Assembly (NCBI GenBank): GCA_947683625.1
Contig: CANTUR010000340.1
Coordinates: 3,567,316 to 3,631,315 of the forward strand
Length of the DNA stretch: 64,000 bases
Direction of reading: 5' to 3'
Origin: Mallotus nudiflorus
Taxonomy: Eukaryota; Streptophyta; Magnoliopsida; Malpighiales; Euphorbiaceae
Part shown: one piece after another, positions 10,891-21,924 of the stretch
How the letters are laid out: each line of letters begins with the position of its first letter
Numbering within the stretch: the first letter of the stretch is position 1
Translations under genes and position numbers: made by a program
Notes under the pieces: generated by a model
The model's input: only the letters and a program-made list of their open reading frames with translations
Database searches by the model: none
Told to the model about the DNA's origin: nothing

Positions 10891-11975
10891 GATTCATTAT
10901 AAGTTATTTCGTAAATAGTCTCATCCTCACTTATTTTTGAGAGTTATGGAATTATCATATATCCTTCTACCATTTTTTTTCTTATTTGGACATTCATTTG
11001 CAAAATGTCATTTTTGCCTACAAATATAACATTTACATTCTAATTTATTTATTTTTCTATTATATTTTTTTTTCTTGCTATAATATGGTTTTCTATATTT
11101 CTTAAAATATTTTTTCCATTTCTTTTTATATTTATGCCTTTATGTCTATAGGGTTTACATCCATAATTGGGTATTCATGGAAATTGTTTACAATTTAGAT
11201 TTTGCTTATTTTTAGTTTGTTTATACATTAATTTGTATTCATTTAATGACATACATTATATTTCTAAATACCATTGTGCAAAAGCAATTCTCGTTCCCAA
11301 AAAATCTTCAATTATATTTAATTCAACATATTTTTGTGATATTCTATTTCCTCATGGTGCTGGTAATTTATGAAATAATAAGTTTCAATATATTTTATCT
11401 GTTGGATCTATTTTAGCTTTTATATAATATTTCTCGAATTTACATGCACATTCTTTAAAATAATTTACATCGTATATCTGTAATTTAGCTAAATATTCTC
11501 TATAAGTATTTTATGAAATTATTACTTATTTATATGTAAAATGTTTCAATAATAATTTTTTATATTCTCTTACAAATTCTATGTTTGTAGTTGCATTTTC
11601 GAGTCCTGTTTTTTTAGTTTGGGGTAATTGATCAAACCAATTAGCTAAAATTCTTAGTAACAATAATTTTGACTTTGGAACTTCTAAATCTCTTCCTATT
11701 ATTATAGTTAAATTCATTCTTGCCTAATTTTTCATTTCTTCTATCATATTTTCATATGTTTTTTTTAGCTAGTATACTTCTCCTTTATAATTTTGGTTTT
11801 CTATTATTCTTTCTTTAGGTCTATTTAAAGATTCAATATCCTCTCCTACTGTTGGATATTTTATTGGTGTTGTGGGTTGAAATTTTGTTTCATTCATTAA
11901 AATTTCTTCCTTTGTATCTAAATCTTCTTATGTGTCTAAATCTTCTTTTGATGAAGATTCATTCATTTCCATTGC
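10880..11975 (-). pseudogene. Pararetrovirus coat protein, unit A
   Basis: The minus-strand remnant of the capsid protein starts with an acidic N-terminal part rich in Glu, Asp and Ser (about 11,975-11,850). A core follows with the LFHKLPAPWGNRI-type block, then a Lys/Tyr-rich basic part and a CCHC zinc knuckle near 10,990-11,032. Within the knuckle the conserved Gly codon is a TGA stop. Other stops are scattered through the frame. The N-terminal boundary is cut by the solo LTR at 11,993. The matching unit-B copy is at 21,925-23,051. Confidence 0.75.
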
Positions 11976-12291
11976 ATTATTTGTTCTTCTATTGTAACAA
12001 CTTAAATATTTTTAAACTATATATTTTTATATGTAAATATTGAGGTTTCAACAATATTAATTATCTTTATTTTATATTGTTATAATTGTGAGATTAAAAT
12101 TATTATATTTAAGTACTAAATTTAAAATTTTATTCGAGAACTAATGATATTATTATTTTTACATCATTTTAATTTATGCACATACTTTATTATTTTAATT
12201 GTCCTAATATTTTATTCATGGCATTATTATTGTTTATTATTATTATTTGTAGTATTATTTTAACTAGTGCTAGTATTATTATTATTATTGT

Positions 12292-12296
<5 letters not shown>

Positions 12297-12347
<51 letters not shown>
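12297..12347. repeat. (AT)n microsatellite in the solo LTR
   Basis: About 50 bp of pure AT dinucleotide repeat, preceded by ATT-rich sequence. It produces overlapping meaningless ORFs of alternating Tyr and Ile on both strands. Confidence 0.95.
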
Positions 12348-12349
<2 letters not shown>

Positions 12350-14280
12350 TTTTTAGACCAAATAGAGTTGGTCATATAGTTATACGGGCCAAATTATTTT
12401 TTTCTTCCCTTCCTTACTATTCTCTTCTCTTCTTTCTCTTTTATTCTCTCCTTTTTCCACTACAACAGACCCACCCACATAGCCATCTTCCTCACCATCA
12501 GCTGCTTCTCCTCCTTGCTGTCCCTACATAATAACTTCTCTTCCTCCTTCCTTGCACCATCAGCAACAGCGTGCAGTGAAGTAGTAAGAAGCAGTAGTAA
12601 TGGAAGCAGCAGGAGGTTTAGCAGCGTGAGGCAACAACAGATTAGCAGCTTCGGTTCCTTTAGTAGCTCTTCTCTGCATCTGAATTTCTATTGTAAGTAA
12701 GTTTTAGGTTAGTTAGTTAGAATTGTTGTAGTTGATTTCTGGTTGATTTCAGTTAGTTGTTAGGTTGATTTTAGTTAGTTTTTAGGTTGATTTTTATTTG
12801 TTTAGGGCTGTTGTTAGTTGATTTAGTTGATTTTGTGTTGATTTAATATTTTTGTTGATTTTTATTATATTTACTAATTACCCAGAATTTTATTTTAATT
12901 ATGTAGTTAATTTTTGGGTTGATCTATACTTATATTAGTGGATCTAAATTATTTGGGGTTAATTTTGGTTAAGAGTATATCAAAATTGATTCAGATTAAT
13001 TAAATTGATTTTTATGGGATTTTTTGTATATTTATTTAGGTGTTTGAAGTTTTATGTATATTTTGTTAATGCGATTAATTAATTATTTTTGGTTGAATAT
13101 TTGAGTTAATTAGTGTTAGTATATTATGTTAGTAATTTTACTAGTGATAAAATAATTTTTGATAATTTATTTAATTTTTTTAGAAATTATTATTATTATG
13201 TAAATTTTAAAATAATAGGTAAATGGTGTGTTTTTGTTGATATTATAATTAAATATTATGTTTTAGTTAATTTTGAGATAAAATGTGGTATTAAAATAAT
13301 TTTTATAAATAATTTATTATTTTTAGTTAATTAATAGTAACTATTTTTGAAAATTTATTCAAAATTAAATTATTTATTGTTTTGTGGTTTAAATGAGTTT
13401 TTAATTAATATTATAGTATATTTAAGCTATTTGGGCAATTATAGTTTGAATTTGACTATATTTTGTTGAATAGTTGGAAAGTTGGGTTTTTATTAATATT
13501 ATATTATTATTTGAAATTTTATTAAATTATGGTGGAAAATAATTTTATTTAGTGTTTTAAAAATTTAATAAATTATATTATGATTTATTATTAATTTTTA
13601 TAGTTTTTGGTGATTTACTAAATTAATATTTAGTATTTTCTTATTTGTATTTTTGTGAACCTCAGTTGGGAATTATGTAGTTCGAGGTCCCAACTTGAGG
13701 TGTTGTGCCATTGTAAAATTTTAAAGTGTGTTTATTTGCAGGATTGACTCTACTTCAATAGAGGGGTGTCCGTTTTATTGAGAAAACTCTGCTGAATTTT
13801 CGGTAGATTTCTCATAAAACATGACACCGAGTCAATCCTAAATTTTTTTATTCTGAGTTTGAATCGAGTCTTCCTTAGAAACTCTAGAAGTTAGGATTCT
13901 ATTTTCTGATTGTCATTTTCCTTTTCTATTTTTTAACGGCCCCTCCAGTCATGTCTACCAGTCAAGGCTAGACATGACGTGCCAGAGGAGCGCCTTTATC
14001 TTGTAAGTTAATATTTGATTTGAGTGTCTAATTTTTAATTTAAATCATATTAAATTCTTATGAATTTAATTTTAAGAGATTCTAGTCGGCATTCTTCATA
14101 TTATTTTGCATGATTTAATTTATAGTTGATTTATTTTATTTTTATTTATTTTTATTTTCATTGTCTTATTTATTTTCTTTTATTTTGAAATAGACCACGG
14201 TAGAACGGGCTACCTGATGGGTTTCATTAGGACTGTGTGCACACCGGTAAAATATATGAGTATATTAATTATGTTATTGG

Positions 14281-14543
14281 GCCCAATGGTCTGATGATGC
14301 TTTGCTCTCGGACACCGCCAGTAGTATAATATTTGTTTATTTAATAAATACTGGGGCCAAAGGTTTGATGATGCTTTGCTCTTGGACACCGCCAGTATAG
14401 TTGGATTATTATTTATTAAATCACTGGGGCCGATAGTCTGGTGATGCTTTGCTCTTGGACATCGCCAGTGATATTGTATTAAGTGTTGTGACTGCGGCTG
14501 TGTATCTTAGTGATGCTTTGCTCTTAGGATTCGGCAGCCTTGG
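14281..14543 (+). repeat. LTR minisatellite, four units of about 70-74 bp
   Basis: Four units share the core TGATGCTTTGCTCT..GGA(C/T)(A/T)CCGCCAGT, with core starts at 14,295, 14,369, 14,442 and 14,511. The last unit is the most diverged. A related array with the same core occupies the same relative position in the LTR at 59,945-62,930, and degenerate forms occur at 49,060-49,165 and, on the minus strand, at 50,290-50,435. Confidence 0.85.
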
Positions 14544-15212
14544 ATATAAGTGAGTCATATGACTATTATAAAATTTATAAATCGAGTTCTACCAAATTTT
14601 TTATACTAAAATGTTTTAAAAAGGCATTTAAATATTTATTTCTTCCCTTTTTAAAAATGGATTTATTATATGTATATCAAAAGGTTTGAACAAAACTATA
14701 TTATATTATATTTCTATAAAAATTTATTTTTAATGAGATTTTCAAACCGCATTCATTTCTTTATTAACTTACTCAGTGAGGTCTGACTTCCCTCAACTTA
14801 TTTATTTTCAGGAGTTTTTTGTTAGGCCTACTTCTTTTCACCGTGTTGCTTCATCACCAACTATTCTACGTAGATTTACTTAGTTGTGTTTTATTTATAT
14901 ACGTGTACCGCAGTAGAGAAAATTGTATAACTATATACTTTATTTGGGATTTCATGTAATTATAATTTATGTACTAAGATATTATTTACATAACTAATGC
15001 TTATTTATTTTATGCACTTATATTATAGTTTAAATTATATTAAGAAAAATTAGTTTGATAATGTGCATTGTGATTTAATTATTTATTTTAAGGTTTCAAA
15101 GTTTAAATATTCCGCATTTTTCTTTTAAGGCTTACTATGGAATTCAGTAGCTTTATGCTTTCCTATTCCCTAGTACCGGTCACGTGCCTTGGGTTCGGGT
15201 CGTGACATCTAT

Positions 15213-16680
15213 AACATTTGTTTCTAATTCATTAAGTAAATTTAATATTTCTTCAAAATTAGTTTCTGTACTAAAAATTCCAATTTTAGTCCATTCCTCA
15301 TCATTATATTCAATTTTAGGATGTTTTTCTCTTTTGGATTAATTACTTGTAATATCCTAGGATTTCCCATTACTATGTTTTTAATTTTTATAATTTCCCC
15401 TCTAAATTCTTCTATTTGTTTTTTAATATTATTATAATATAAATAATTTATATGAAAATTGGTGTTATTTTGGCTTACTAATAATTGTTGTTTTTTGATA
15501 ATCATATAGGGATTGCTACTCCTGCAAATTCTTTATCATAAGTGCTAGCATTTTCTAGTTCTTCATCATAAGTACTAGAATTTTCTAGTGTTGTTTTATA
15601 AACAAAAAATTCTTCTAAAATCATGTAATTAATTAATTTTCTTATAAATTTCTTCATATCTAAAAGTTATTTTTCTATTAAAATTTAGTCTATTTTTACA
15701 ATTTATACATATCATGATTATTATCATGTTCCCAAATCCATTTTTCATATTTTCTACACATATTTGCATATTCATTTGCTAAGGACAAAATTTCTTCTTT
15801 AATATATAACCTTTTTACTAAGATGTCAAAATTTTGTGTTAAATTTTCCATTATCTTCTTGTTTTATCTAATTTATTAAGTCTAATACATTTCTGTATAT
15901 TTTTCCAACATTTTTTATTCACATATTCATAACTAGGATGAGTACTACAATGTTTAATAAGACAAATTTTACTTTCTTTACTTATTTTAGCATGTATTTT
16001 TGTTAATTTTAAACACTCTTCTGAATTAAATGAATATTCCCCTATATCTTGATAATTCATTTTATGGGTCTAAATTTCCTTCACTAATAATAGTGTTTAT
16101 AGTATCTCTAAAAATTGTTAATACCATTATTTTATTATTATATTCTATTATATTTAAAATTTTTGGCATATTTTGACTTTCGAAAAATTCTTGAGTCTCT
16201 CTTTCTACATCTATGGGTTTATCTATTTCATCTCTTAGAGATATCATGACTGATAACTGACTCTAATCTAACATATACATATTATCTAAAATTGTATCTA
16301 TTGTAGAACTCATGATAATCTAATAGTTATAATTTCTTTTACTAATAATTCTATTCTATATTGTTGATCTAATATTTTTTCAAGAGTTTTAGTAATTTTT
16401 TCTAAACTTTCTTTATTTTCTTACAATCCTAATAATTTATTATACAAACAATTTCCTAAATTTATTATCATATCAATTATTAAATTTTTTATAGCATTAC
16501 CTTCTATACTATGATTATTATGTCATTCTTTATAGTTACAAAATATTGTATTACTATCAAAATCTTGACTTATTTATTCATTATTACTATTACTTTCTAA
16601 TAACAAATGTTCAAATTTTCTTTTTATTTTTCTGGATTCTTTGCAAATTCTCTTCTCAACCTATATACTTTAATATCATA
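15213..16680 (-). pseudogene. Pararetrovirus unit A, N-terminal region upstream of the coat protein
   Basis: Minus-strand continuation of unit A beyond the solo LTR. It corresponds to 23,070-24,500 of unit B and contains several short open pieces (15,242-15,505; 15,851-16,060; 16,062-16,247) in changing frames, all Lys/Asn/Ile-rich. In unit B the same region begins just after the primer-binding site. I recognise no catalytic domain. By position it is the leader protein or N-terminal part of the first large viral ORF. Many frameshifts and stops are present. Confidence 0.65.
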
Positions 16681-17671
16681 ATAAGGATGCATGCATGAAA
16701 GATAGACCAACTATCAAAAATTCACAGTATAATTTAAAATTTTACATAACACAATTAATGTAACCGTGAATAATTAATTCATACAAGCATTCAAACCATG
16801 GATCAAAAAATATGGAAAGAGTAAGAAAACTTACAGAGAGATAACTTGCTACTCACAAATATTATAAAAACTCATAGTATTTTTATTCATATGTTTTTTC
16901 TTACTTACAATCTCTACAATACAAACTCATATATATATAAGACTATATCTAAAATATCTAAGTTTCTACATGATTCTACATATATTACTTTGGACACATG
17001 ACTTGACTATTCACTTAATTTTTGTACACCTAAATTAGACTTTTTGACTACTAATTTTCTTTCTTTTGTTTTTAGTCCAACATTTGGCACTACACTTTTA
17101 CACTTGTCTATATTTTACATTCTTACTTATCTATATTCTTACAATATCTTTTTTTTTACATAGGTAATGCTAATATTTTGATAGTTATGTCTAATACTAG
17201 CATGTTCTTTTTACAAAAAGTACAATAATGCTTCTCTTCTAATATCATCAGTATACAGTATTATTGTCTACGTGCTTCGTCTGAGGCCATCACTTTCCTT
17301 CTCCAAAAGATTTGTACCATGCTTCTATCTTCTTTGGTCTATTCATCTGCTCCTGATTGCTTTTGGAGTAGATAAGATTTCTACTGTCAAAGTAGTACTC
17401 CTAATGGCTAGACTTTATGGCCATCTTTAGTTCTTCATAGATCACTTTCATGCTAATAGATTTAATAAAAGGTATACTATTTCAAAGTTCATCCTTTGTG
17501 ATTTCTTTAGTTTGTTCCTCCATCATCAAGGGTTCTTAAGTTATTCTAAATTTTAGTACTGTCATTGGCTGACACCAAGACTGATCCTTTCCAAATTCTG
17601 GAATTGTCTGATAAAATTCATATATATCTACTTATTTTCATCCTTACTTTATGTGTGTGTGTATATATATA
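16681..17671 (-). mobile_element. Duplicated pararetrovirus block: last-ORF C-terminus plus intergenic promoter region
   Basis: This roughly 1-kb block closely parallels 17,721-18,680, so the same viral segment occurs twice in tandem. On the minus strand it first carries the C-terminal part of the last viral ORF, including the blocks SSHWEYYFDSRNLIYSK and HYCTFCKKNMLV (a CxxC motif). The non-coding region with TATA box and poly(A) signal follows, ending at a decayed primer-binding site near 16,672. A tandem intergenic region is what integration of a terminally redundant or concatemeric viral DNA would leave. Confidence 0.8.
16882..16940 (-). promoter_or_regulatory. Pararetrovirus TATA box and poly(A) signal, unit A
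   Basis: On the minus strand a TTATATATATAT TATA box (16,930-16,940) is followed about 45 nt downstream by AATAAAA (16,882-16,887). The short distance between promoter and poly(A) signal matches the terminal redundancy of plant pararetrovirus transcripts, where the signal is bypassed on the first pass. Confidence 0.6.
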
Positions 17672-17710
17672 TATAGGCTATTTTAACAAAGTCACTATTT
17701 ACCAAACTAC

Positions 17711-17720
17711 TCTGATACCA
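17711..17720 (-). other. Primer-binding site (tRNA-Met), start of pararetrovirus unit A side
   Basis: The minus strand reads TGGTATCAGA, identical to the first ten bases of the plant initiator tRNA-Met primer-binding site used by caulimoviruses and many LTR retrotransposons. It marks the boundary between the two tandem viral units. Confidence 0.7.
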
Positions 17721-17920
17721 TAATAAGGATGCATGCATGAAAGACAGACAAACTATTAATAATCCATAGTCTAAATTAAAATTTTACAGAACATAATTAA
17801 TATAACTGTGAATAATTAATTCATATAAACATACAAACCATGGACCAAGAAATATAGAAAGAGTAAGAGTACTTACAAAGAGACAACTTTCTACTCAAAG
17901 ATATAAAAACTAATAGTAAT

Positions 17921-17982
17921 TTTATTCATATAGAATTTTTTCTCACTTACAATCTCTACATTACAAACTTATATATATATAA
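17921..17982 (-). promoter_or_regulatory. Pararetrovirus TATA box and poly(A) signal, unit B
   Basis: On the minus strand a TATATATATATAA element (17,969-17,982) is followed about 45 nt later by AATAAAA (17,921-17,926). The arrangement is the same as in unit A. In the third copy (24,800-24,941) the TATA region has expanded into a long AT microsatellite. Confidence 0.6.
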
Positions 17983-18204
17983 AAGACTATATCTAAAATA
18001 TTTACTTTTCTACATGATTCTACATTTAAACCTTTGGACACATGGCTTTGCTATTAACTTAATTTTTCTATACCTAAACTAGACTTTTTAACTGTTAATT
18101 TTCTTTCTTTTATTTTTAGTCCAATACTTGGCACTACACCTTTAACACTTATATATATTTTACATTCTTACTTGTCTATATTCTTACAATATCTTTTTTC
18201 TTAC

Positions 18205-19279
18205 ATAGGCAATACTATTTTTTTGACAATTGTGTCTACTACTAACATGTTCTTCTTACAAAAAGTACAATAATGTTTTTTTCTAATATCATTAATCTAC
18301 AGTATTGTCTACGTGTTTCGTTCGAGGCCTCACTTTTCCTTCTACAAAAGATCTGCACTATATTTCTATATTCTTTGGTATATTTATATGTTCTTGATTG
18401 TTTTGGGAGTAGATAAGATTTCTGCTGTTAAAATAGTACTCCCAATGGCTAGACTCTATGACCATCTTTAGTTCTTTATAGATCACTTTCATGCTAATAA
18501 CTTTGATAAATGGTATACTATTCTAAAGTTTCTCTTTTGTGATGTCTTTAGTTTGTTCCTCCATCATCAAGGGTTCTTGAGTTCTAAATTTTAATACTGT
18601 CATTGGCTGACACCAGGACTGACCCTTTCCAAATTCTAGAATTGTCTAATAAAATCTCATATATATCTACTTATTTTTTATTAAATTTTGGAACCTTTTT
18701 GCTGATTGATGGATAAATGCTGGTAATTAACTAAGTTCTTCATGACTAAGACTTGGATATATATAATGAAGAAGCTTATAATCATAAAAATTTTGTACTG
18801 TGTTTGGATTTGTAGTTTGGTAAATAGTGACTTTGTTAAAATTCTTCCAACATACTGAATTCATCGAAGGAATATTGGATTTTTGTCCTGAAATATATTA
18901 GGTCAAAGTATTGAAATTTTTGAAATAATTATGCCTATGGCGAGTGACTCTTATAAGCGAATCATCCTTTGGTTTTTCTTTAACTTTTTATGAGTAACTT
19001 GGTCCAATACTATACTGAGAAATTTTTTTATTTTTCTAATTCTTCTTCTTTAGATGTAAAATTTTCTTCTAATTTGGATTTACCTCTTTCTTCTTCTTCG
19101 GATTTGTTTTCTCCCTTCTTTTGCTTAGTATTTCTTTTTACTATTATGGTGAAATCTTCTTTATAATCAGATTTCCCATAAGTTAGTTTTGATACAAGTT
19201 GCTTCAGTTTTTCATTCTCTGACAATAATTGGTTCAACTTTTGTTCCAATGCTAGATGCTTATCAAGAAACTAGTCCAT
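18205..19279 (-). pseudogene. Pararetrovirus last ORF (transactivator/inclusion-body position), coiled-coil N-terminus
   Basis: On the minus strand an ATG at 19,277-19,279 overlaps the end of the RNase H frame and starts a reading frame. It has an early TAG, then a clear coiled coil (EQKLNQLLSENEKLKQLVSK) and a highly charged Lys/Glu stretch to a stop at 19,028. The frame reappears downstream with the blocks GKGQSWCQPMTVLKF and SSHWEYYFNSRNLIYS and ends with a HYCTFCKKNML-like CxxC segment near 18,210. By position it corresponds to the viral transactivator/inclusion-body gene. That function is inferred from gene order only. It is disrupted by several stops and frameshifts. Confidence 0.55.
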
Positions 19280-20740
19280 TTAAAATAATATTATTGTTAG
19301 TTCTAGATAAGAAATCAGTAAGGAAATTCTTTTTACCTTCTATATATTTGGTACTATAAGCATAATCGGATAAATATGATTGTCATTTTAAAATCCTTTT
19401 CTTAAGATTATTAGCTGGTATTCTTTTTAACCAAGATATTACTGTTCTATTATTAGTTTCTATAATAAATTCAGATTCAAAAATCATTAATTCAAAGCTC
19501 TTTATTGCCTTTATTATTGCTAACATTTCTTTTTCACTTGAAGAATAATTTTGTTTAGCTTTATTAAAAGTTCTTGAATTATATTTGCAAATTTTGGATC
19601 TTTTTCTTTTTCTTTAAAAGCTAAAGTTGCTCCTCATCCTATGTTACTTGCATCAAATGTTATTATCCATTCACATTGTCCTGTTGGTATTGATAAGGGT
19701 AGAATCTTTTTACAAATTTATTTTATCTTTCTTACTAATAATTCATTTTATTTCTATCCAATCTAATTGTTCATTCTTTTTAAATTTTTTTTATTAAAGC
19801 TAGTCAAAATATAAGATAAATTTAGAATATATTCTCTACACATATTTAATAATCCTAATAATAATTGTAGTTATCTCTTCTCTGTTATTTTTTCAAGAAA
19901 TTATAATAATTTTTGGGCTATATGGGTTTGTAATTTAATTCCTTTATTATTAATTATTGATCCTAAAAATTCTATCTTTGTTTTAGCAATTTTACTTTTT
20001 CCTTTTTCTAAAACAAATTCTTTCTCTTCACATCTTGTTATGAATAATAATATATGTCAAAAATGTTCTTCTAATGTATTAGAAAAAATTAAAATATTAT
20101 CAATATATACTAAAATAAATTCTTTTAATGGTTCTATCATTTCATTAGTAAATTTCTAAAATTCATCAGGTCTATTTAAGTATCCAAATGGTAAAACATT
20201 CATTTCATATAATCCTTGGGTTGTAATAAATGTTGTCCAATGTTTATCTTTTTCTTTTAACTTACAATGGTAAAATCCCAATTTTAAATCAAAAGTGGAA
20301 AAATATTTTTTTTTCTAATTTTTTAAATAATACATGTTTATTTGGTATTGGATAAGAATATCTATTACATATATAATTAATTGGTTTATAGTTTATGACT
20401 AATCTAGTTTTTTCTCTTTTTTGTTCAAAGTATTTGTTTACTATAAAGGCACTATAACTATGTTGACTAGTAGATGGACTACAAAATCCTTTTTCTAACA
20501 TTTTCTGAATTTGAATTTCATATTTTTTTAATGTTATTGGTGTTGCTTTTATTGTTTTCCTTTTATAATTTTATTTTTATTTTCTTCCTTAATTCTTATT
20601 GGTATAATTGTTCTATGTTTCTCCCATTTTTTAAGGGGTTTTCTCCTTCTAAATTATTTTATTTTTCTATTATTCTACTTCTATTTGTGTTTGGTATACT
20701 TCTATGTCAAAGTTTAATTCTAAAGTTATGTTTTCTATAA
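19280..20740 (-). pseudogene. Pararetrovirus reverse transcriptase-RNase H
   Basis: RT and RNase H copy the viral RNA into DNA. On the minus strand, an open piece at 20,289-20,501 contains the N-terminal RT block (GFCSPSTSQHSYSAF ... RLVINYKPIN). Downstream the catalytic motif YxDD reads YIDN (20,096-20,107), so the second catalytic Asp has changed to Asn by GAT to AAT. RNase H is marked by FDASNIG near 19,640 and a DFLSR-type end near 19,300. Stops and frameshifts are frequent. No integrase follows, which separates it from LTR retrotransposons. Confidence 0.78.
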
Positions 20741-20817
20741 TATTATTTATATTATCTTTTTGCATTGTATGGACCCCCACCATGAATGCAATTGCACAGT
20801 TGAGAACTAGTTAATCT

Positions 20818-21450
20818 CTATATTTTTATCTTATGGCCACATAATGTATAAAATTCATAATATTGAGGGTAAATGCACCAAGGACTATGAATATCAAAAA
20901 ATAATTTTCCTAATATTAAGGGATATTTATAATTAAATTCAAATATTAAGGGTATTTTAAATATTTTTGTTGCTATTTCAATAGGTGTGTTTGTCGCTAC
21001 TCTATTAATAATATAATTAGTTTTTCCTATTCCAGTCAATTTAAAAGGAATTTTTAAATTTGTCCAATTTTTTACTAATTGTGTTTTTCCTAAAGTAATT
21101 TGAGATTCTGTGTCTACTAATGTGAGAGTTGTTTTATTATTTAATTTGACTAATATAAAACTTCTAAAATTAGTTGTAAAGTTTCTTTTGTGATATTGGT
21201 ATTGAAATTTTCTTCCCTTTATATGTTATATTTATATATTTAGATGTTATTGTAAAAGGTTTTACAGATTCTAGAAAATCTATTCCTAATAATATTTTTG
21301 CTATCTCATTATGCTGTATTTTGTGTAACTTTAAAGGTATTTTCACTCAATCTTATATATATAAGGTTCTCTTAAAATTTGTATTTCATCTTTTGAATCT
21401 AATAATGATTATGAGAAGCACATGATCCTATATCAATTAGTATATGTATA
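20818..21450 (-). pseudogene. Pararetrovirus aspartic protease
   Basis: The minus-strand frame begins with an active-site-like LIDIGS near 21,405-21,440, where the usual Asp-Thr/Ser-Gly reads Asp-Ile-Gly. It ends with a 73-codon open piece (20,818-21,039) containing ILGKLFFDIHSPW, typical of the C-terminal part of caulimovirid proteases before RT. In unit A the corresponding active site (minus strand about 9,871-9,888) still reads LIDTG, but unit A ends there. The copy is broken by frameshifts. Confidence 0.6.
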
Positions 21451-21459
21451 TATTTATTT

Positions 21460-21835
21460 TTTATTTTTTCTTTTATGTACATTTGATTGTCTTGTCTTTC
21501 TAATGTGATGTCTACAATAGAATTTTTTATTATTATTTGGCTATTACTAGTACTAGGTTCTCCAGATAGCTTTCTTCTTCCTATTATTAGTGATCTTTGT
21601 AGTTTATTATAATTTTTATGTATATTTTTATTTTTCTTAGGTTTTCCTAATTGCTCAATATTATCAAATTCTATAGTATAATTTTCAGGATAATTATAAA
21701 TATTAGTTATCTCCTTAGGCTTATATTCTATTAACTCTTTAAATATTGGTGTTACTTCATAACTTTTTAATATCTTATTATTATAAATTTCATGTTTAGT
21801 GGTAAATGCATATAAAGTTTTATCTTTATACTAAT
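21460..21835 (-). pseudogene. Movement protein, unit B, with 503-bp internal deletion
   Basis: Only the C-terminal portion of the movement protein remains, matching 9,900-10,278 of unit A. Immediately upstream on the minus strand, unit B jumps from the hexamer ACTAAT (21,830-21,835) to sequence that in unit A lies beyond a second ACTAAT (10,781-10,786). The intervening 503 bp, with the conserved movement-protein core, are absent. The deletion is not a multiple of three. Confidence 0.75.
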
Positions 21836-21924
21836 ATTACGCTCATAATTTATTAATTCTAAATATTGTTCTATATTAAATTCTTGCTCTATGTAATATT
21901 TTTCCTATATTACTATTTTCTTTT

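Larger units (their letters stand above)
9871..11992 (-). mobile_element. Endogenous pararetrovirus unit A, movement-protein side
   Basis: This is the low-coordinate part of the first pararetrovirus unit, read on the minus strand. It runs from the coat-protein region through the movement protein to the start of the protease, where it is cut off exactly at the protease active-site region. It resumes at 15,213 beyond an inserted solo LTR. It aligns with unit B (21,460-23,065), which confirms continuity. Absence of an integrase together with a CCHC coat protein and a 30K-type movement protein points to Caulimoviridae rather than an LTR retrotransposon. Confidence 0.8.
11993..15207 (+). mobile_element. 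Solo LTR of the 3.2-kb gypsy family inside the pararetrovirus
   Basis: The 3,215-bp segment starts TGTAACAAC and ends GGTCGTGACA. It is flanked by a perfect 5-bp target duplication TCTAT (11,988-11,992 and 15,208-15,212). On either side the pararetrovirus coat-protein region is continuous when compared with 23,040-23,075. Modules in order: AT microsatellite, C/T-rich transcript-start-like block (12,400-12,690), about 1 kb AT-rich, GAGAAAACTCTGC...ACATGACACC block (13,780-13,830), GTAGAACGGGCTACC block, minisatellite (14,281-14,543), ACTCAGTGAGGTCTGAC block (14,772-14,790), and the terminal AAGGCTTACTA ... CCTAGTACCGGTCACGTG block. The same modules recur at 46,623-49,864 and 59,945-62,930. No internal region is present. 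Confidence 0.93.
17681..18841. repeat. Perfect 30-bp inverted repeat bracketing the viral intergenic block
   Basis: The 30 bases at 17,681-17,710 are the exact reverse complement of 18,812-18,841. The left arm touches the primer-binding site at 17,711. The right arm lies beyond the last-ORF C-terminal block. The arms are about 1.1 kb apart and bracket one copy of the intergenic region. One arm is probably a small inverted insertion formed during integration or by template switching. Confidence 0.85.

Noticed and set aside
12515..12700. Ser-rich plus-strand ORF
   Set aside because: Lies in the C/T-rich transcript-start-like block of a solo LTR. The equivalent blocks in sister LTRs do not keep the frame.
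16681..18680. The two 1-kb viral blocks as a pair of LTRs
   Set aside because: They contain the C-terminus of the last viral ORF and lack TG..CA ends or target duplications. Tandem viral intergenic regions explain them better.
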